Part shown: piece after piece, positions 28,021 to 35,759 of the stretch
How positions within the stretch are numbered: the stretch's first letter is position 1
How the letters are laid out: each line of letters starts with the position of its first letter
DNA from: an uncultured Candidatus Poseidoniales archaeon
GTDB lineage: Archaea; Thermoplasmatota; Poseidoniia; Poseidoniales; Poseidoniaceae
DNA: 64,000 nucleotides
Assembly (NCBI GenBank): GCA_902625885.1
Contig: CACODE010000001.1
Location: 90,004 to 154,003, forward strand
Direction of reading: 5' to 3'
The notes under the pieces: model-generated
Database searches by the model: none
What the model was told of the DNA's origin: nothing
What the model saw: only the letters and a program-made list of their open reading frames with translations
Translations under genes and position numbers: made by a program

Positions 28021-28752
28021 ATGGGCGGCTTCGGTCAACTCATGCGATTTGAGCAACTCAATGAAGGCGTTTGGGCCATGACCTACCTTATCGTGGACGA
28101 ATCAACACAGAAGGCGGCTCTTGTTGACCCGGTCTACGATTTCTTGGACCGTTATGTGGCCCTTATTGAAAAGGAAAATCTTGACCTTGTGTACGCTATC
28201 GCTACCCACACACATGCGGACCACATCACGGCGTGTTTCACGCTGCGTGAGCAAACAGGGTGTGATTACGTGATGTCGACCGAGACCGCAAGCCTAGGCG
28301 TCTCCATTCACGTTGACGACGAGGAGAAAATTATGCTCGGCTCCATTCCAATTCAGTTTCATGCCGCACCGGGGCACACCAACGACTCGATGATCGTTCA
28401 CGTGCCCGGCTACATGATGACAGGCGACTTCCTGTTCAACGGTGAGGGCGGTGTTGGACGCGACGACTTGCCGAGCGGGCGTGTTCACACCCACTGGGAC
28501 GCCCTGAGCGTGTTGGAGAGGTTTGATGGTACCACTGTGGTCTGTTCCGGTCATGACCCGCCCGGCACCGAGATGCAATCGCTGGATTGGAACAGGGAGC
28601 ACAACCCGGTGTTGAAAATGGAGTCTTACGAGTCGTTCAAGGCTTGGCAGGAGGCGACTGCAGAGAAACTCGGTGGTGTTTCAAAAATCAAGACCGCCAT
28701 ACCTGCTAACCTGTTTGGGGAAATACCAGAAGTCATCCCTTGGCTTGATTGA
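28021..28752 (+). CDS. Metallo-beta-lactamase-fold hydrolase, persulfide dioxygenase (ETHE1)-like
   Basis: 243 residues. The signature THTHADHITACFTLREQTGC (about residues 63-82) is characteristic of the ETHE1/sulfur dioxygenase branch, which oxidises glutathione or coenzyme persulfides to sulfite, rather than of glyoxalase II. Later ligands are visible in HAAPGHTNDS, TGDFLFNGEGGVGRDDL and CSGHDPPG. The open frame extends about 460 bases upstream, but that stretch is antisense to rmuC and lies before the TATA box. It converges with a membrane-protein gene two bases away. A sulfur-handling role could be related to the cysteine desulfurase 10 kb upstream, but nothing here proves it. Confidence 0.88.
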   Translation: MGGFGQLMRFEQLNEGVWAMTYLIVDESTQKAALVDPVYDFLDRYVALIEKENLDLVYAIATHTHADHITACFTLREQTGCDYVMSTETASLGVSIHVDDEEKIMLGSIPIQFHAAPGHTNDSMIVHVPGYMMTGDFLFNGEGGVGRDDLPSGRVHTHWDALSVLERFDGTTVVCSGHDPPGTEMQSLDWNREHNPVLKMESYESFKAWQEATAEKLGGVSKIKTAIPANLFGEIPEVIPWLD

Positions 28753-28754
28753 AA

Positions 28755-29909
28755 TTATTTCTTCAAAGGATTGTCGGGTGCCTTGGTATCCAACGGAATC
28801 GTTGGTAGGTTTTGCAAATCCTCAAACGACAACTGTTGAGGGTTGGCGCTCTCAAAAGCCGTCAGTCGTTCATCCATGCCCATACGGACGTTGAAATCAA
28901 TGCGACCTTTTTTCCGGGTGAGGTCGTAAGAAAGCGGGTTGAGGTATTCAATGACTTGCACTTCGAAGTCTTGCCGAACACGTTCGCCTCGCCAGGAGCT
29001 GTAGCCCCACCTGTACGATATGCCTACGATGGCCGCACCGTAGAGAAGCGTCAAAACGACGGTCGCAAACAAAATGGGGTTGCCGTCGATGTCTCTTGCC
29101 TCTTCCAACAGATTGCGACCCAACAAAAACAGCAAACCAATCCCTACCACCGGGTTGAGAACGCCCTCAAGCCACTGGTTGACCGGAACAAGCCGACCTT
29201 TGGCGGGGTCAACGAAGACCAGGTCGGCTTCAAAGGCCGTGTTGAGAACGGAGAGAACCGACAGCAAAACCATGTAGAGGAGGGAGGAAACGATGAGCTC
29301 TATCGTCCATGAATCCAAGTCCAAAACCCAGTGGACAATCAACCACGCAAACAACCCCAGAAACGCGGCTTGTGGGACGTAGTTGAAGTGTTCAATGTGT
29401 TGTGAAAACTCGGTCAAAGAGCGATGTTTTTCCCGTGTGCCACGATGCGGTTTTGGTATGTGGATCACTTGCCAGTGCATCAGACGCTCAATGCTCTTTA
29501 GCGCCCAAATCAAGAAACGCTTTCGAATCAGGAGGTATTCCATGAACAACATGAATGGAAAGCCGAACAGGACCAACGGAAGGGCCATGATGGCTGAAAG
29601 GGGCAGAATCAACAAGGCCGGCAACAAAAGAAAATGCGAAAGCGTGAGCCTGTGCAGGAGTTCGGCTTCAATGAGACGTTGCTTGGCCGGCGGGATGCGG
29701 AGGTTCCGCGCGATATCGTCCAGCGTTTGAGAAAAGGAAGAGACTTGGTGTCCAGAGTCAACGATTTGCCTGACCACCGTGCGGTATTCGGACACCTCGT
29801 GACCGATACCGACCCACAGTTGCCAAGCCAATCGCATTGGCAAAGCCAACAGCAGGGGCAAAGCGAGGATGCCCGCTCCCCACAGCAACTCCTGCATTTC
29901 GGCTTCCAT
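28755..29909 (-). CDS. Multi-pass membrane protein of unknown function
   Basis: A 384-residue protein, not recognised. About seven hydrophobic helices are visible (LLWGAGILALPLLLALPMRLA, FLLLPALLILPLSAIMALPLVLFGFPFMLFM, AAFLGLFAWLIVHWVL, IVSSLLYMVLLSVLSVLN, PVVGIGLLFLLGRNLL, ILFATVVLTLLYGAAIVG). A cytoplasmic helical segment lies between the first two and a C-terminal soluble tail of about 90 residues follows. No catalytic motif is evident. Its start faces that of the phosphoglycerate dehydrogenase-like gene across 100 bases. Confidence 0.75.
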   Translation of the reverse strand: MEAEMQELLWGAGILALPLLLALPMRLAWQLWVGIGHEVSEYRTVVRQIVDSGHQVSSFSQTLDDIARNLRIPPAKQRLIEAELLHRLTLSHFLLLPALLILPLSAIMALPLVLFGFPFMLFMEYLLIRKRFLIWALKSIERLMHWQVIHIPKPHRGTREKHRSLTEFSQHIEHFNYVPQAAFLGLFAWLIVHWVLDLDSWTIELIVSSLLYMVLLSVLSVLNTAFEADLVFVDPAKGRLVPVNQWLEGVLNPVVGIGLLFLLGRNLLEEARDIDGNPILFATVVLTLLYGAAIVGISYRWGYSSWRGERVRQDFEVQVIEYLNPLSYDLTRKKGRIDFNVRMGMDERLTAFESANPQQLSFEDLQNLPTIPLDTKAPDNPLKK

Positions 29910-30010
29910 CGTGCTTCCTCGTCTTGGCGAGACGCTAGGGGTTGTTCAAAAGAACGGTTGTCAACAGCGCCCAACCCAATGTTCTAACGCCTCCGAGTGT
30001 TTTGCGGAGC

Positions 30011-30994
30011 ATGGCCAAAATCGCCGTCACTGACGGCATGGACGAAAAGGCGGTTTTGCGCTTGCAAAAAGCGGGACATGAGGTGGTCTTGGGTCACATT
30101 GGCGTTGATGAATTGGAGGGCGGTGCACTCAAGTCGTTTGACGCCATCATTGTCAGGAGCGCCACAAAACTCACGTCGAAAGTCTTGGAAGCCTCGGGTG
30201 AAAAGTTGCGCGTTATCGGTCGTGCGGGTGTCGGTGTCGACAACATTGACCTGAAGGTTGCCGAACGCCGTGGCATCACGGTTGTCAACGCTCCTCAAGC
30301 AAGCACCCAATCGGTGGTTGAGTTGACCCTCGGGCACCTCCTTGCTTCAATTCGTCATCTTCCCCGAGCGGACCGTTCGTTGCGTTCCGGGAAGTGGGAA
30401 AAAAGCCGTTTAAAAGGTTCAGAGCTGGCAGGAAAAGCCCTCGGGCTGATCGGTTTCGGGCGCATCGCACAGTCCGTGGGTCGTGTGGCGCAAGCCATTG
30501 GGATGGAGGTTCACGCTTACGACCCTTATCTGCCGCCCAAAATTGCAAAGTCCCAGGGCACCCGTTTGCACAAATCCTTGGATTCACTCTTCAGCAATTG
30601 CACCCACATTTCCGTCCACTGCAATCTAACGACGGAAACGCACCACTTGGTCAACGCAGAACGCATCGCTTCAATGCCGCATATTGGGAAAGACGGGGCA
30701 CGCTGCGGAAGCCACATCATCAATTGCGCACGGGGAGGCATCGTCGATGAAGACGCCGTTGTTGCCGCTCTCAAATCGCGCGTGTTGACTTCAGCGGCTT
30801 TGGATGTTTTCGAAGTGGAACCGGTCGACCCTAACCACCCCTTGCTCCAGATGGAGCATTTTCACGGTACACCTCACATTGGAGCATCAACGGTTGAGGC
30901 TCAGGCACGTGTTGGTATGGACATTGCCACCAACGTGCACGCCGTTCTTTCCGGACGTTCCTGCAAATTCATCGTCAAAGCCGAGCAGTTGTAG
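30011..30994 (+). CDS. serA: D-3-phosphoglycerate dehydrogenase-like 2-hydroxyacid dehydrogenase
   Basis: 327 residues containing the catalytic and NAD-binding domains without the C-terminal ACT regulatory domain. Visible motifs are IGRAGVGVDNIDLKVAERRG, the nucleotide-binding GLIGFGRIAQSVGR, the INCARGGIVDEDAVV loop with the active-site arginine, the glutamate-containing ALDVFEVEP, and the catalytic histidine in TPHIGAST. These favour 3-phosphoglycerate oxidation, the first step of serine synthesis, but other 2-hydroxyacid dehydrogenases share them. ATG 30011 is the family-like start; the frame extends further upstream. It could feed glyA, which lies 16 kb downstream. Confidence 0.85.
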   Translation: MAKIAVTDGMDEKAVLRLQKAGHEVVLGHIGVDELEGGALKSFDAIIVRSATKLTSKVLEASGEKLRVIGRAGVGVDNIDLKVAERRGITVVNAPQASTQSVVELTLGHLLASIRHLPRADRSLRSGKWEKSRLKGSELAGKALGLIGFGRIAQSVGRVAQAIGMEVHAYDPYLPPKIAKSQGTRLHKSLDSLFSNCTHISVHCNLTTETHHLVNAERIASMPHIGKDGARCGSHIINCARGGIVDEDAVVAALKSRVLTSAALDVFEVEPVDPNHPLLQMEHFHGTPHIGASTVEAQARVGMDIATNVHAVLSGRSCKFIVKAEQL

Positions 30995-31032
30995 CACTTT
31001 CACTTTCAACAGCCGGGTCTTGAATAAGCATG

Positions 31033-31054
31033 CCTTCCTTCTTGCTGAGGAAGG
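31033..31054 (+). promoter_or_regulatory. Hairpin covering the Shine-Dalgarno of the polymerase cassette
   Basis: CCTTCCT (31033-31039) pairs perfectly with AGGAAGG (31048-31054) across an eight-base loop. The second arm overlaps the GGAAGGGG ribosome-binding site just before ATG 31058. If formed in the mRNA, the hairpin would mask the site and lower translation of the small protein and the coupled polymerase. There is no T-run after it, so a terminator for the upstream gene is less likely. Regulatory role inferred. Confidence 0.5.
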
Positions 31055-31057
31055 GGT

Positions 31058-31327
31058 ATGGGTCGAAGCGTACCGTCGTGGCGTATACGGGTTGAGAACG
31101 AATTGCAGGGATTGATGCCCTACAGGCGTGCTCTGACACCGCACGATCGCATAGCGTTTGATGCCTTGCTGGATGAGGTGCGGAAGCGCCGAACGGCCGG
31201 CGGACTCCTCCCAGCACTGAACACCTGGCAACCCACGGTTCTCAGCATGCTGGTTGGTCTGATGTCGGAGGTGTCGAAACTTTCCAAACGCCTTGAAGCC
31301 CTTGAGGAACGGCATGATCATGATTGA
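31058..31327 (+). CDS. Small helical protein coupled to the family-B polymerase
   Basis: 89 residues. The N-terminus (MGRSVPSWRIRVENELQ) and the central PYRRALTPHDRIAFDALLDE segment resemble, from memory, small haloarchaeal proteins that begin MGR(S/T)xP(S/T)(Y/W)R; this was not checked. The C-terminal third (VGLMSEVSKLSKRLEALEERH) is a likely coiled coil. It has a strong GGAAGGGG ribosome-binding site partly held in a hairpin. Its last 14 bases overlap the start of the polymerase gene, so the two are probably made in a fixed ratio. An accessory or adaptor subunit for the polymerase is the natural inference. Confidence 0.75.
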   Translation: MGRSVPSWRIRVENELQGLMPYRRALTPHDRIAFDALLDEVRKRRTAGGLLPALNTWQPTVLSMLVGLMSEVSKLSKRLEALEERHDHD

Positions 31328-33788
31328 GGGTTGGCTTCTTGACGTTCATGAAAACGAGGTCGGCACCGGCATGCTGGCTTGGGTCGTGGACGATGCGGGG
31401 AAAGCCCATGCATGCCCCGTTCCGTGGTACCCTTCGCTTCATGTGCATGCTTCGGTTGAAGAGTTGGACCGGTTGGAGCACTGGCTGGAACAGCCCGAAA
31501 TCATTCTGCGATTTGGGCTTTCGAACGTTCGAACAACTCGGGCCCGTTTGGACTTGGAAATGCGCCATCATTCGGAGGTTTTGGAGGTCTCCCTTCGTTC
31601 CTTTCGAAACCTTCGCGGGCTTGCTGAGCACATTGAAGCCCGGGGAGACTTCCATCGTTTCAAATTGTATTCCGTTGATGCCCACTTGGCCCAGCGGTTT
31701 CTCAACGACCACGGTTGCGTCCCCTTTGGTCGAGTTCGCTGGTCGCCAGACAAGCCAGAACGATTTGAACCGGTTGTCGGCGTTGAGCCCCGTGAAATCT
31801 ATCCAGCGTTTCGAGTGGTCAAACTTGAGGTGGAATCCATGCAAGACCATGGATTTCCTGACTTGAACGATACCGTGGCGTGTTTTCGTCTTTCGACCGT
31901 TCTTGAGCCAGGCTTTGAGGCCCCAAACGTGCGCCCTTCCATCATCATTGAACGTGAGCATTACGCTTCCATGAAAGCGATGTTGTCGGCTTTTCAATCC
32001 GCCATTAGCGGTCTCGACCCCGACATTGTCTTGTCTGTTGGCGGCGATCGGCGGTGGTTTCCGTGGCTCGTTGAGCAGAGTCGGGTTCACCAGCAACCTC
32101 TTTTCCTGGGCCGCACTGAGGACAACCTGAAGCAAACAACCCATCAGCGGACCGTACACTCTTACGGCCAAACACGACATCGCCACGGCGCCTTTTTTCT
32201 CAAGGGACGGCTTCATTTTGATGTACGTAACAGTTTCATCGTTAACGAAGGCGGCCTCGCCGGCCTGTTTGAACTGGCTCAACATTCACGCCAGTCCGCT
32301 CAGGTCATCTCTCGCCTCTCCCCCGGTTCGGTGATCAGCGCTATTCAGATGCGTGTCGCCATGGATGATGGGGTTTTGGTACCGTGGAAAAAAAACCGAC
32401 CTGAGGACACAAAGTCAGCGCTGGATTTGCTTCACGCCGACCGAGGGGGTTTGTATTTGGACAGTCGACCTGGCGTCCATCCGTCCGTGATAGAACTTGA
32501 CTTTGCCAGTCTCTTCCCAAGCATCATCGCCACCAGGAATATTTCACCAGAAACGCTGAATTGCTCGTGTTGCCAACCCCCTGAAAAGCGGTCGGTTCGA
32601 GGGGTGGTGCCACTCCACCCGGAGCAGGCGGCCCAGGAATTCCGAGAGCGCGCAATTCGCACTCGCTTTGGTCGCGATCTTTTTCCGCTTGCTCACGAAA
32701 AAGCCCTCCATGTCCCGGGGCTTAACATGCACACATGCGGCCGCACACACGGTTTTCTTGGGCGGGTTGTCGCGCCAATTATTGAGCGTCGGCGGGTGTT
32801 GAAACAGCAGCGCCGGAAAAAAGGCGATGCCTACGATTTGCGGCAAAATGCCCTGAAGTGGCTGCTGGTGACGTGTTTTGGTTACACCGGTTATCGCAAC
32901 GCTCGGTTTGGAAGAATCGAAGCCCACGAAGCCATATGTGCGTGGTCCCGTGACCTCCTCCTCTCAACGATAGAAGCTGCCCAAAACGAGGGCTGGGATG
33001 TTTTGCATGCGATCGTTGACTGTGTCTGGCTTTCGGACACTTTGGGTCGTACAAAGGAGCAGCAGCGGCTCGATGCAGAGGACTTTGCACGGCGCATCAC
33101 CGAGCAGGTTGGTATTCCGCTTGAGTTTGAAGCGCACTACGATTTCATTGCTTTTCTACCAAGCCGAGTTCACGGCTCCGGTTCGTTGACAAAATACTGG
33201 GCTTGCGATGGTGGATCGTTCAAGGTACGGGGCATTGAGATGCGGCAACACTCCACCCCCGTCTGGGTTCAACGTTTGCAGCGCAGGGGCCTGGAGTTGC
33301 TTGCTGAAGGGCAACGTTTGAACGGTGTGCCTTCTTTTGACACACAACGCTTGGTTTTGCACCATCATCAGCAAGAAATGCATCGGTTGAAAGCGGGGCA
33401 AATTCCGTTGAACGAACTGACCATCGCTCGTCGAACGCGACAACGTCTGGACGATTACCGTGTCAAGAACCTCACATATGCCGCTCTGATGCGAGCACAT
33501 CAACACGGGTTTGAGGTGCCGCCCGGCGGAAAAGTGCATTACGTCGTGTTGAACCGTTCGTCTGAACACCTCCTTGACCGGGTGTTGTTGGCCGAGGAAA
33601 TTGATTCTGAAGACGCCATGTTTACGGGTTGCCCGTTTCATTATCAAGAGCTTGCTGAGCGCGCAACATGGGCGCTTCTGGCCCCGTTTGGCTGGACAAC
33701 CGAGGAGATTCGAGAAGGCGGCCGTCAGCCGAACCTTCTGCAGTTTGCTCATCCCGGTGGTGGAGGGGAAGAACGCTCAGTTTCGTAG
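31314..33788 (+). CDS. Divergent family-B DNA polymerase (PolB2-like), exonuclease motifs decayed
   Basis: 824 residues from ATG 31314 (ATG 31320 also possible). Motif A is intact in form, ELDFASLFPSII, with the metal-binding aspartate near 396. Motif B keeps the lysine (RQNALKWLLVTCFGYTGY, K near 515), but the usual N-S-x-Y-G reads V-T-C-F-G. Motif C is HAIVDCVWL where active enzymes have YGDTDS: the first aspartate is lost and the second, near 569, is kept. All three proofreading motifs are degraded: Exo I reads KLEVES, Exo II GGDRRWFPWL and Exo III NEGGLAGLFEL. This matches the described class of apparently inactivated archaeal PolB paralogues; the retained aspartates leave residual activity possible. 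The 3' end overlaps the opposing ATPase gene. Confidence 0.88.
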   Translation: MIMIEGWLLDVHENEVGTGMLAWVVDDAGKAHACPVPWYPSLHVHASVEELDRLEHWLEQPEIILRFGLSNVRTTRARLDLEMRHHSEVLEVSLRSFRNLRGLAEHIEARGDFHRFKLYSVDAHLAQRFLNDHGCVPFGRVRWSPDKPERFEPVVGVEPREIYPAFRVVKLEVESMQDHGFPDLNDTVACFRLSTVLEPGFEAPNVRPSIIIEREHYASMKAMLSAFQSAISGLDPDIVLSVGGDRRWFPWLVEQSRVHQQPLFLGRTEDNLKQTTHQRTVHSYGQTRHRHGAFFLKGRLHFDVRNSFIVNEGGLAGLFELAQHSRQSAQVISRLSPGSVISAIQMRVAMDDGVLVPWKKNRPEDTKSALDLLHADRGGLYLDSRPGVHPSVIELDFASLFPSIIATRNISPETLNCSCCQPPEKRSVRGVVPLHPEQAAQEFRERAIRTRFGRDLFPLAHEKALHVPGLNMHTCGRTHGFLGRVVAPIIERRRVLKQQRRKKGDAYDLRQNALKWLLVTCFGYTGYRNARFGRIEAHEAICAWSRDLLLSTIEAAQNEGWDVLHAIVDCVWLSDTLGRTKEQQRLDAEDFARRITEQVGIPLEFEAHYDFIAFLPSRVHGSGSLTKYWACDGGSFKVRGIEMRQHSTPVWVQRLQRRGLELLAEGQRLNGVPSFDTQRLVLHHHQQEMHRLKAGQIPLNELTIARRTRQRLDDYRVKNLTYAALMRAHQHGFEVPPGGKVHYVVLNRSSEHLLDRVLLAEEIDSEDAMFTGCPFHYQELAERATWALLAPFGWTTEEIREGGRQPNLLQFAHPGGGGEERSVS

Positions 33789-34521
33789 CATGTTTTAGAC
33801 GGTTGACCCCCCTTAAAGAAAGGCGGAACCGCATTTGTGAACGGTCGTGAGAGGGTTGCCAAAGTCCCCGGATGCCGGTTCGACGATGCCTGAGGTGGAG
33901 CGTTCTTGCACGCCGTCGACCTCGCCACTGTCCCTCGAGATGATTTTGGGCGTGTCGCTTGACGTACTTGACCAGACGCGGGTTGGTGCAAGGTGAATGC
34001 GCTGTTGCGGTGATGGCTACAACGGCTGTTTGTTGAACGTGGGCGAGTTCGCGCAGCATTTGCACATGGCGTCGCAACAAGGTCCGGGATTCCAGGGGTG
34101 ATATCGCATCGTCCCCGTGCATTGACAGCAACCCATCAACCACAACCATTGGCGAACGGGTGATGGCCAGTTCATCAGGAATTCGTTGGAGTTGCTTGTC
34201 GAGTTGGTGGAGGGTAAAACCGCGGCTGAGGTAAAGGCAGGAAAGACAGGATTCGACATCGGCCCCCATCAATTCCAGCAGTGGAATAAACCGTGCCGGA
34301 TCGATTCGGCATGCTCCATCAATCCAGTGAACCACTTGACCGGAGGCCAGAGCGTGCGCCACCCAATGTTCGGCGATTCTTCGCATGCCTTTACCGCCCC
34401 TTCCCGGCCCGCTTAGGTGGTAGAATTGGCCCTGAACCGGCTGGACATGCATGATGTCGATGCTGTTCTGCAAGCGTCTGGTGAGGGCGTTCTCTGGTGG
34501 AGGATTACGTTCTGGTTTCAT
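33622..34521 (-). CDS. RecA/RadA-like ATPase with atypical Walker A
   Basis: About 299 residues from ATG 34521 (alternatives: ATG 34530, TTG 34602). A P-loop reads HLSGPGRGGKGMRR: GxxxxGK is present but the following S/T is glycine. Walker B is SPMVVVDGLLS. After it come a RecA-like QTAVVAITATAH strand and a basic segment (LVKYVKRHAQNHLEG, RGRRRARTL) like the C-terminal part of RadA cores. It resembles RadA paralogues or ImuA/SulA-type proteins, more in context than in any one motif. The last 50 residues are low-complexity and antisense to 167 bases of the polymerase gene, so a lost stop codon or frameshift is possible. It is divergent from the Y-family polymerase gene. Confidence 0.72.
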   Translation of the reverse strand: MKPERNPPPENALTRRLQNSIDIMHVQPVQGQFYHLSGPGRGGKGMRRIAEHWVAHALASGQVVHWIDGACRIDPARFIPLLELMGADVESCLSCLYLSRGFTLHQLDKQLQRIPDELAITRSPMVVVDGLLSMHGDDAISPLESRTLLRRHVQMLRELAHVQQTAVVAITATAHSPCTNPRLVKYVKRHAQNHLEGQWRGRRRARTLHLRHRRTGIRGLWQPSHDRSQMRFRLSLRGVNRLKHATKLSVLPLHHRDEQTAEGSADGRLLESPRLSSQTGPEAPMLRAQQALDNETGNP

Positions 34522-34621
34522 ACCAATCATCCTATTACGTTCTCGAAGGTCATCGGTTCTTCCGAACACCCCTGACTTGAACTGAACGACAATCAAGTTC
34601 AAGCACCCCTGCCAAGGTTGT

Positions 34622-35758
34622 TTGGTTGTGGTGGGCGAGCCAGAAGCCGAAGTGCCTGATGGACCCCGAATTTTGATTCACTGCGATTTGGACGCTTTTT
34701 TTGCGGCCGTCGAAACCATTCACCACGGTTTTGATGAAGACATCCCGCTCATCATCGGCTCGGACCCAAAACAAGGGAGGGGGCGAGGTATCGTATCGAC
34801 GTGTAACTACGCAGCCAGAGCGTTTGGAATTCGTTCCGCAATGCCGGTGTCCGAGGCTTGGAGACGATGTCCAGCCGCCCCGTTCGGTCCTGCTCTTTAC
34901 ATTCGTGGAACACGGGGCCTTTACAGTCGAGCAAGCAGGAAGGTGATGGCCTGCCTGCAGGAACCGGCTGTTCTGTTTGAGAAGGCCAGCATTGACGAAG
35001 CCTATCTTGACGTTACGGAGACCGTTCAGGGTGACTGGGACGCAGCGATGGCTCTGGCGAAAGGTTTGCAACAGCAGATCATGGCCTCTGTGCAACTCTC
35101 TGCTTCATTTGGCATTGGACCGACGCGTATTGTGGCTAAAATGGCCAGTGAGGTCAACAAACCCAACGGCATCTGTCGCGTCATGCCCGATGAATTGGCG
35201 GCTTTCTTTGAAGGAAGATCCCTCCGCGATATTCCGGGCATCGGTCCGAAGCGCGCCACGCAGCTTGCGGAATGGGGCTACACGTCGGCAGATGAACTCC
35301 ACGGGCTGGGGGAATTGACGCTTTCGAGACTCACCGGTGAACGCTTTGCTACTTGGTTTATGCGTGTTATTGAAGGGGACAGCAGCGCCGTTGTGAGTCC
35401 GCTGCGCAGCCGAAAATCAATCGGTAAAGAGCACACGTTTGAGCACGATCAAGCCAACCATGAAACCGTACTCAAACGGCTTGAGCAACTGGTGGATTTG
35501 GTGATGGAGCGTTCTCGAAGCCTTGGGGTATCGGGTCGCCTTGCTGAGGTCAAAATTCGATACACCGGATTTGAAACGCACACGTCGGGGCGGAGCATAC
35601 CGGTGGCGATGGATGACGAATCGGTCTTCAAGCGACTCGCTACACGTCTGTTCGCCATCAACGTCCGACCTGAAAGTAGCGTCCGTCTTATCGGCTTCCG
35701 GCTTGGGCAGCTGGAAATGCCTTCCTCCAGGCAAACGACCCTGTTTGAGGAGGAGTGA
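34622..35758 (+). CDS. dinB: Y-family DNA polymerase (Pol IV/Dbh-like)
   Basis: Translesion polymerase of 378 residues. The palm motifs are intact: CDLDAFFAAVE near residue 20 and FEKASIDEAYLDVT near 120, together supplying the metal ligands. The helix-hairpin-helix IPGIGPKRATQLAEWG near 205 and the little-finger region follow. The C-terminus ends RQTTLFEEE, a PCNA-interacting peptide. No ATG is available before the catalytic core; TTG 34622, GTG 34628 and GTG 34631 are the candidate starts, with AAGG just upstream. It sits head-to-head with the RecA-like ATPase, about 90 bases apart. It converges with valS, one base between the stops. Confidence 0.94.
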   Translation: MVVVGEPEAEVPDGPRILIHCDLDAFFAAVETIHHGFDEDIPLIIGSDPKQGRGRGIVSTCNYAARAFGIRSAMPVSEAWRRCPAAPFGPALYIRGTRGLYSRASRKVMACLQEPAVLFEKASIDEAYLDVTETVQGDWDAAMALAKGLQQQIMASVQLSASFGIGPTRIVAKMASEVNKPNGICRVMPDELAAFFEGRSLRDIPGIGPKRATQLAEWGYTSADELHGLGELTLSRLTGERFATWFMRVIEGDSSAVVSPLRSRKSIGKEHTFEHDQANHETVLKRLEQLVDLVMERSRSLGVSGRLAEVKIRYTGFETHTSGRSIPVAMDDESVFKRLATRLFAINVRPESSVRLIGFRLGQLEMPSSRQTTLFEEE

Positions 35759-35759
35759 T

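Noticed and set aside
31033..31054. Hairpin as a terminator for the serA-like gene
   Set aside because: No T-run follows, and the second arm overlaps a strong ribosome-binding site; translational masking is the better reading.
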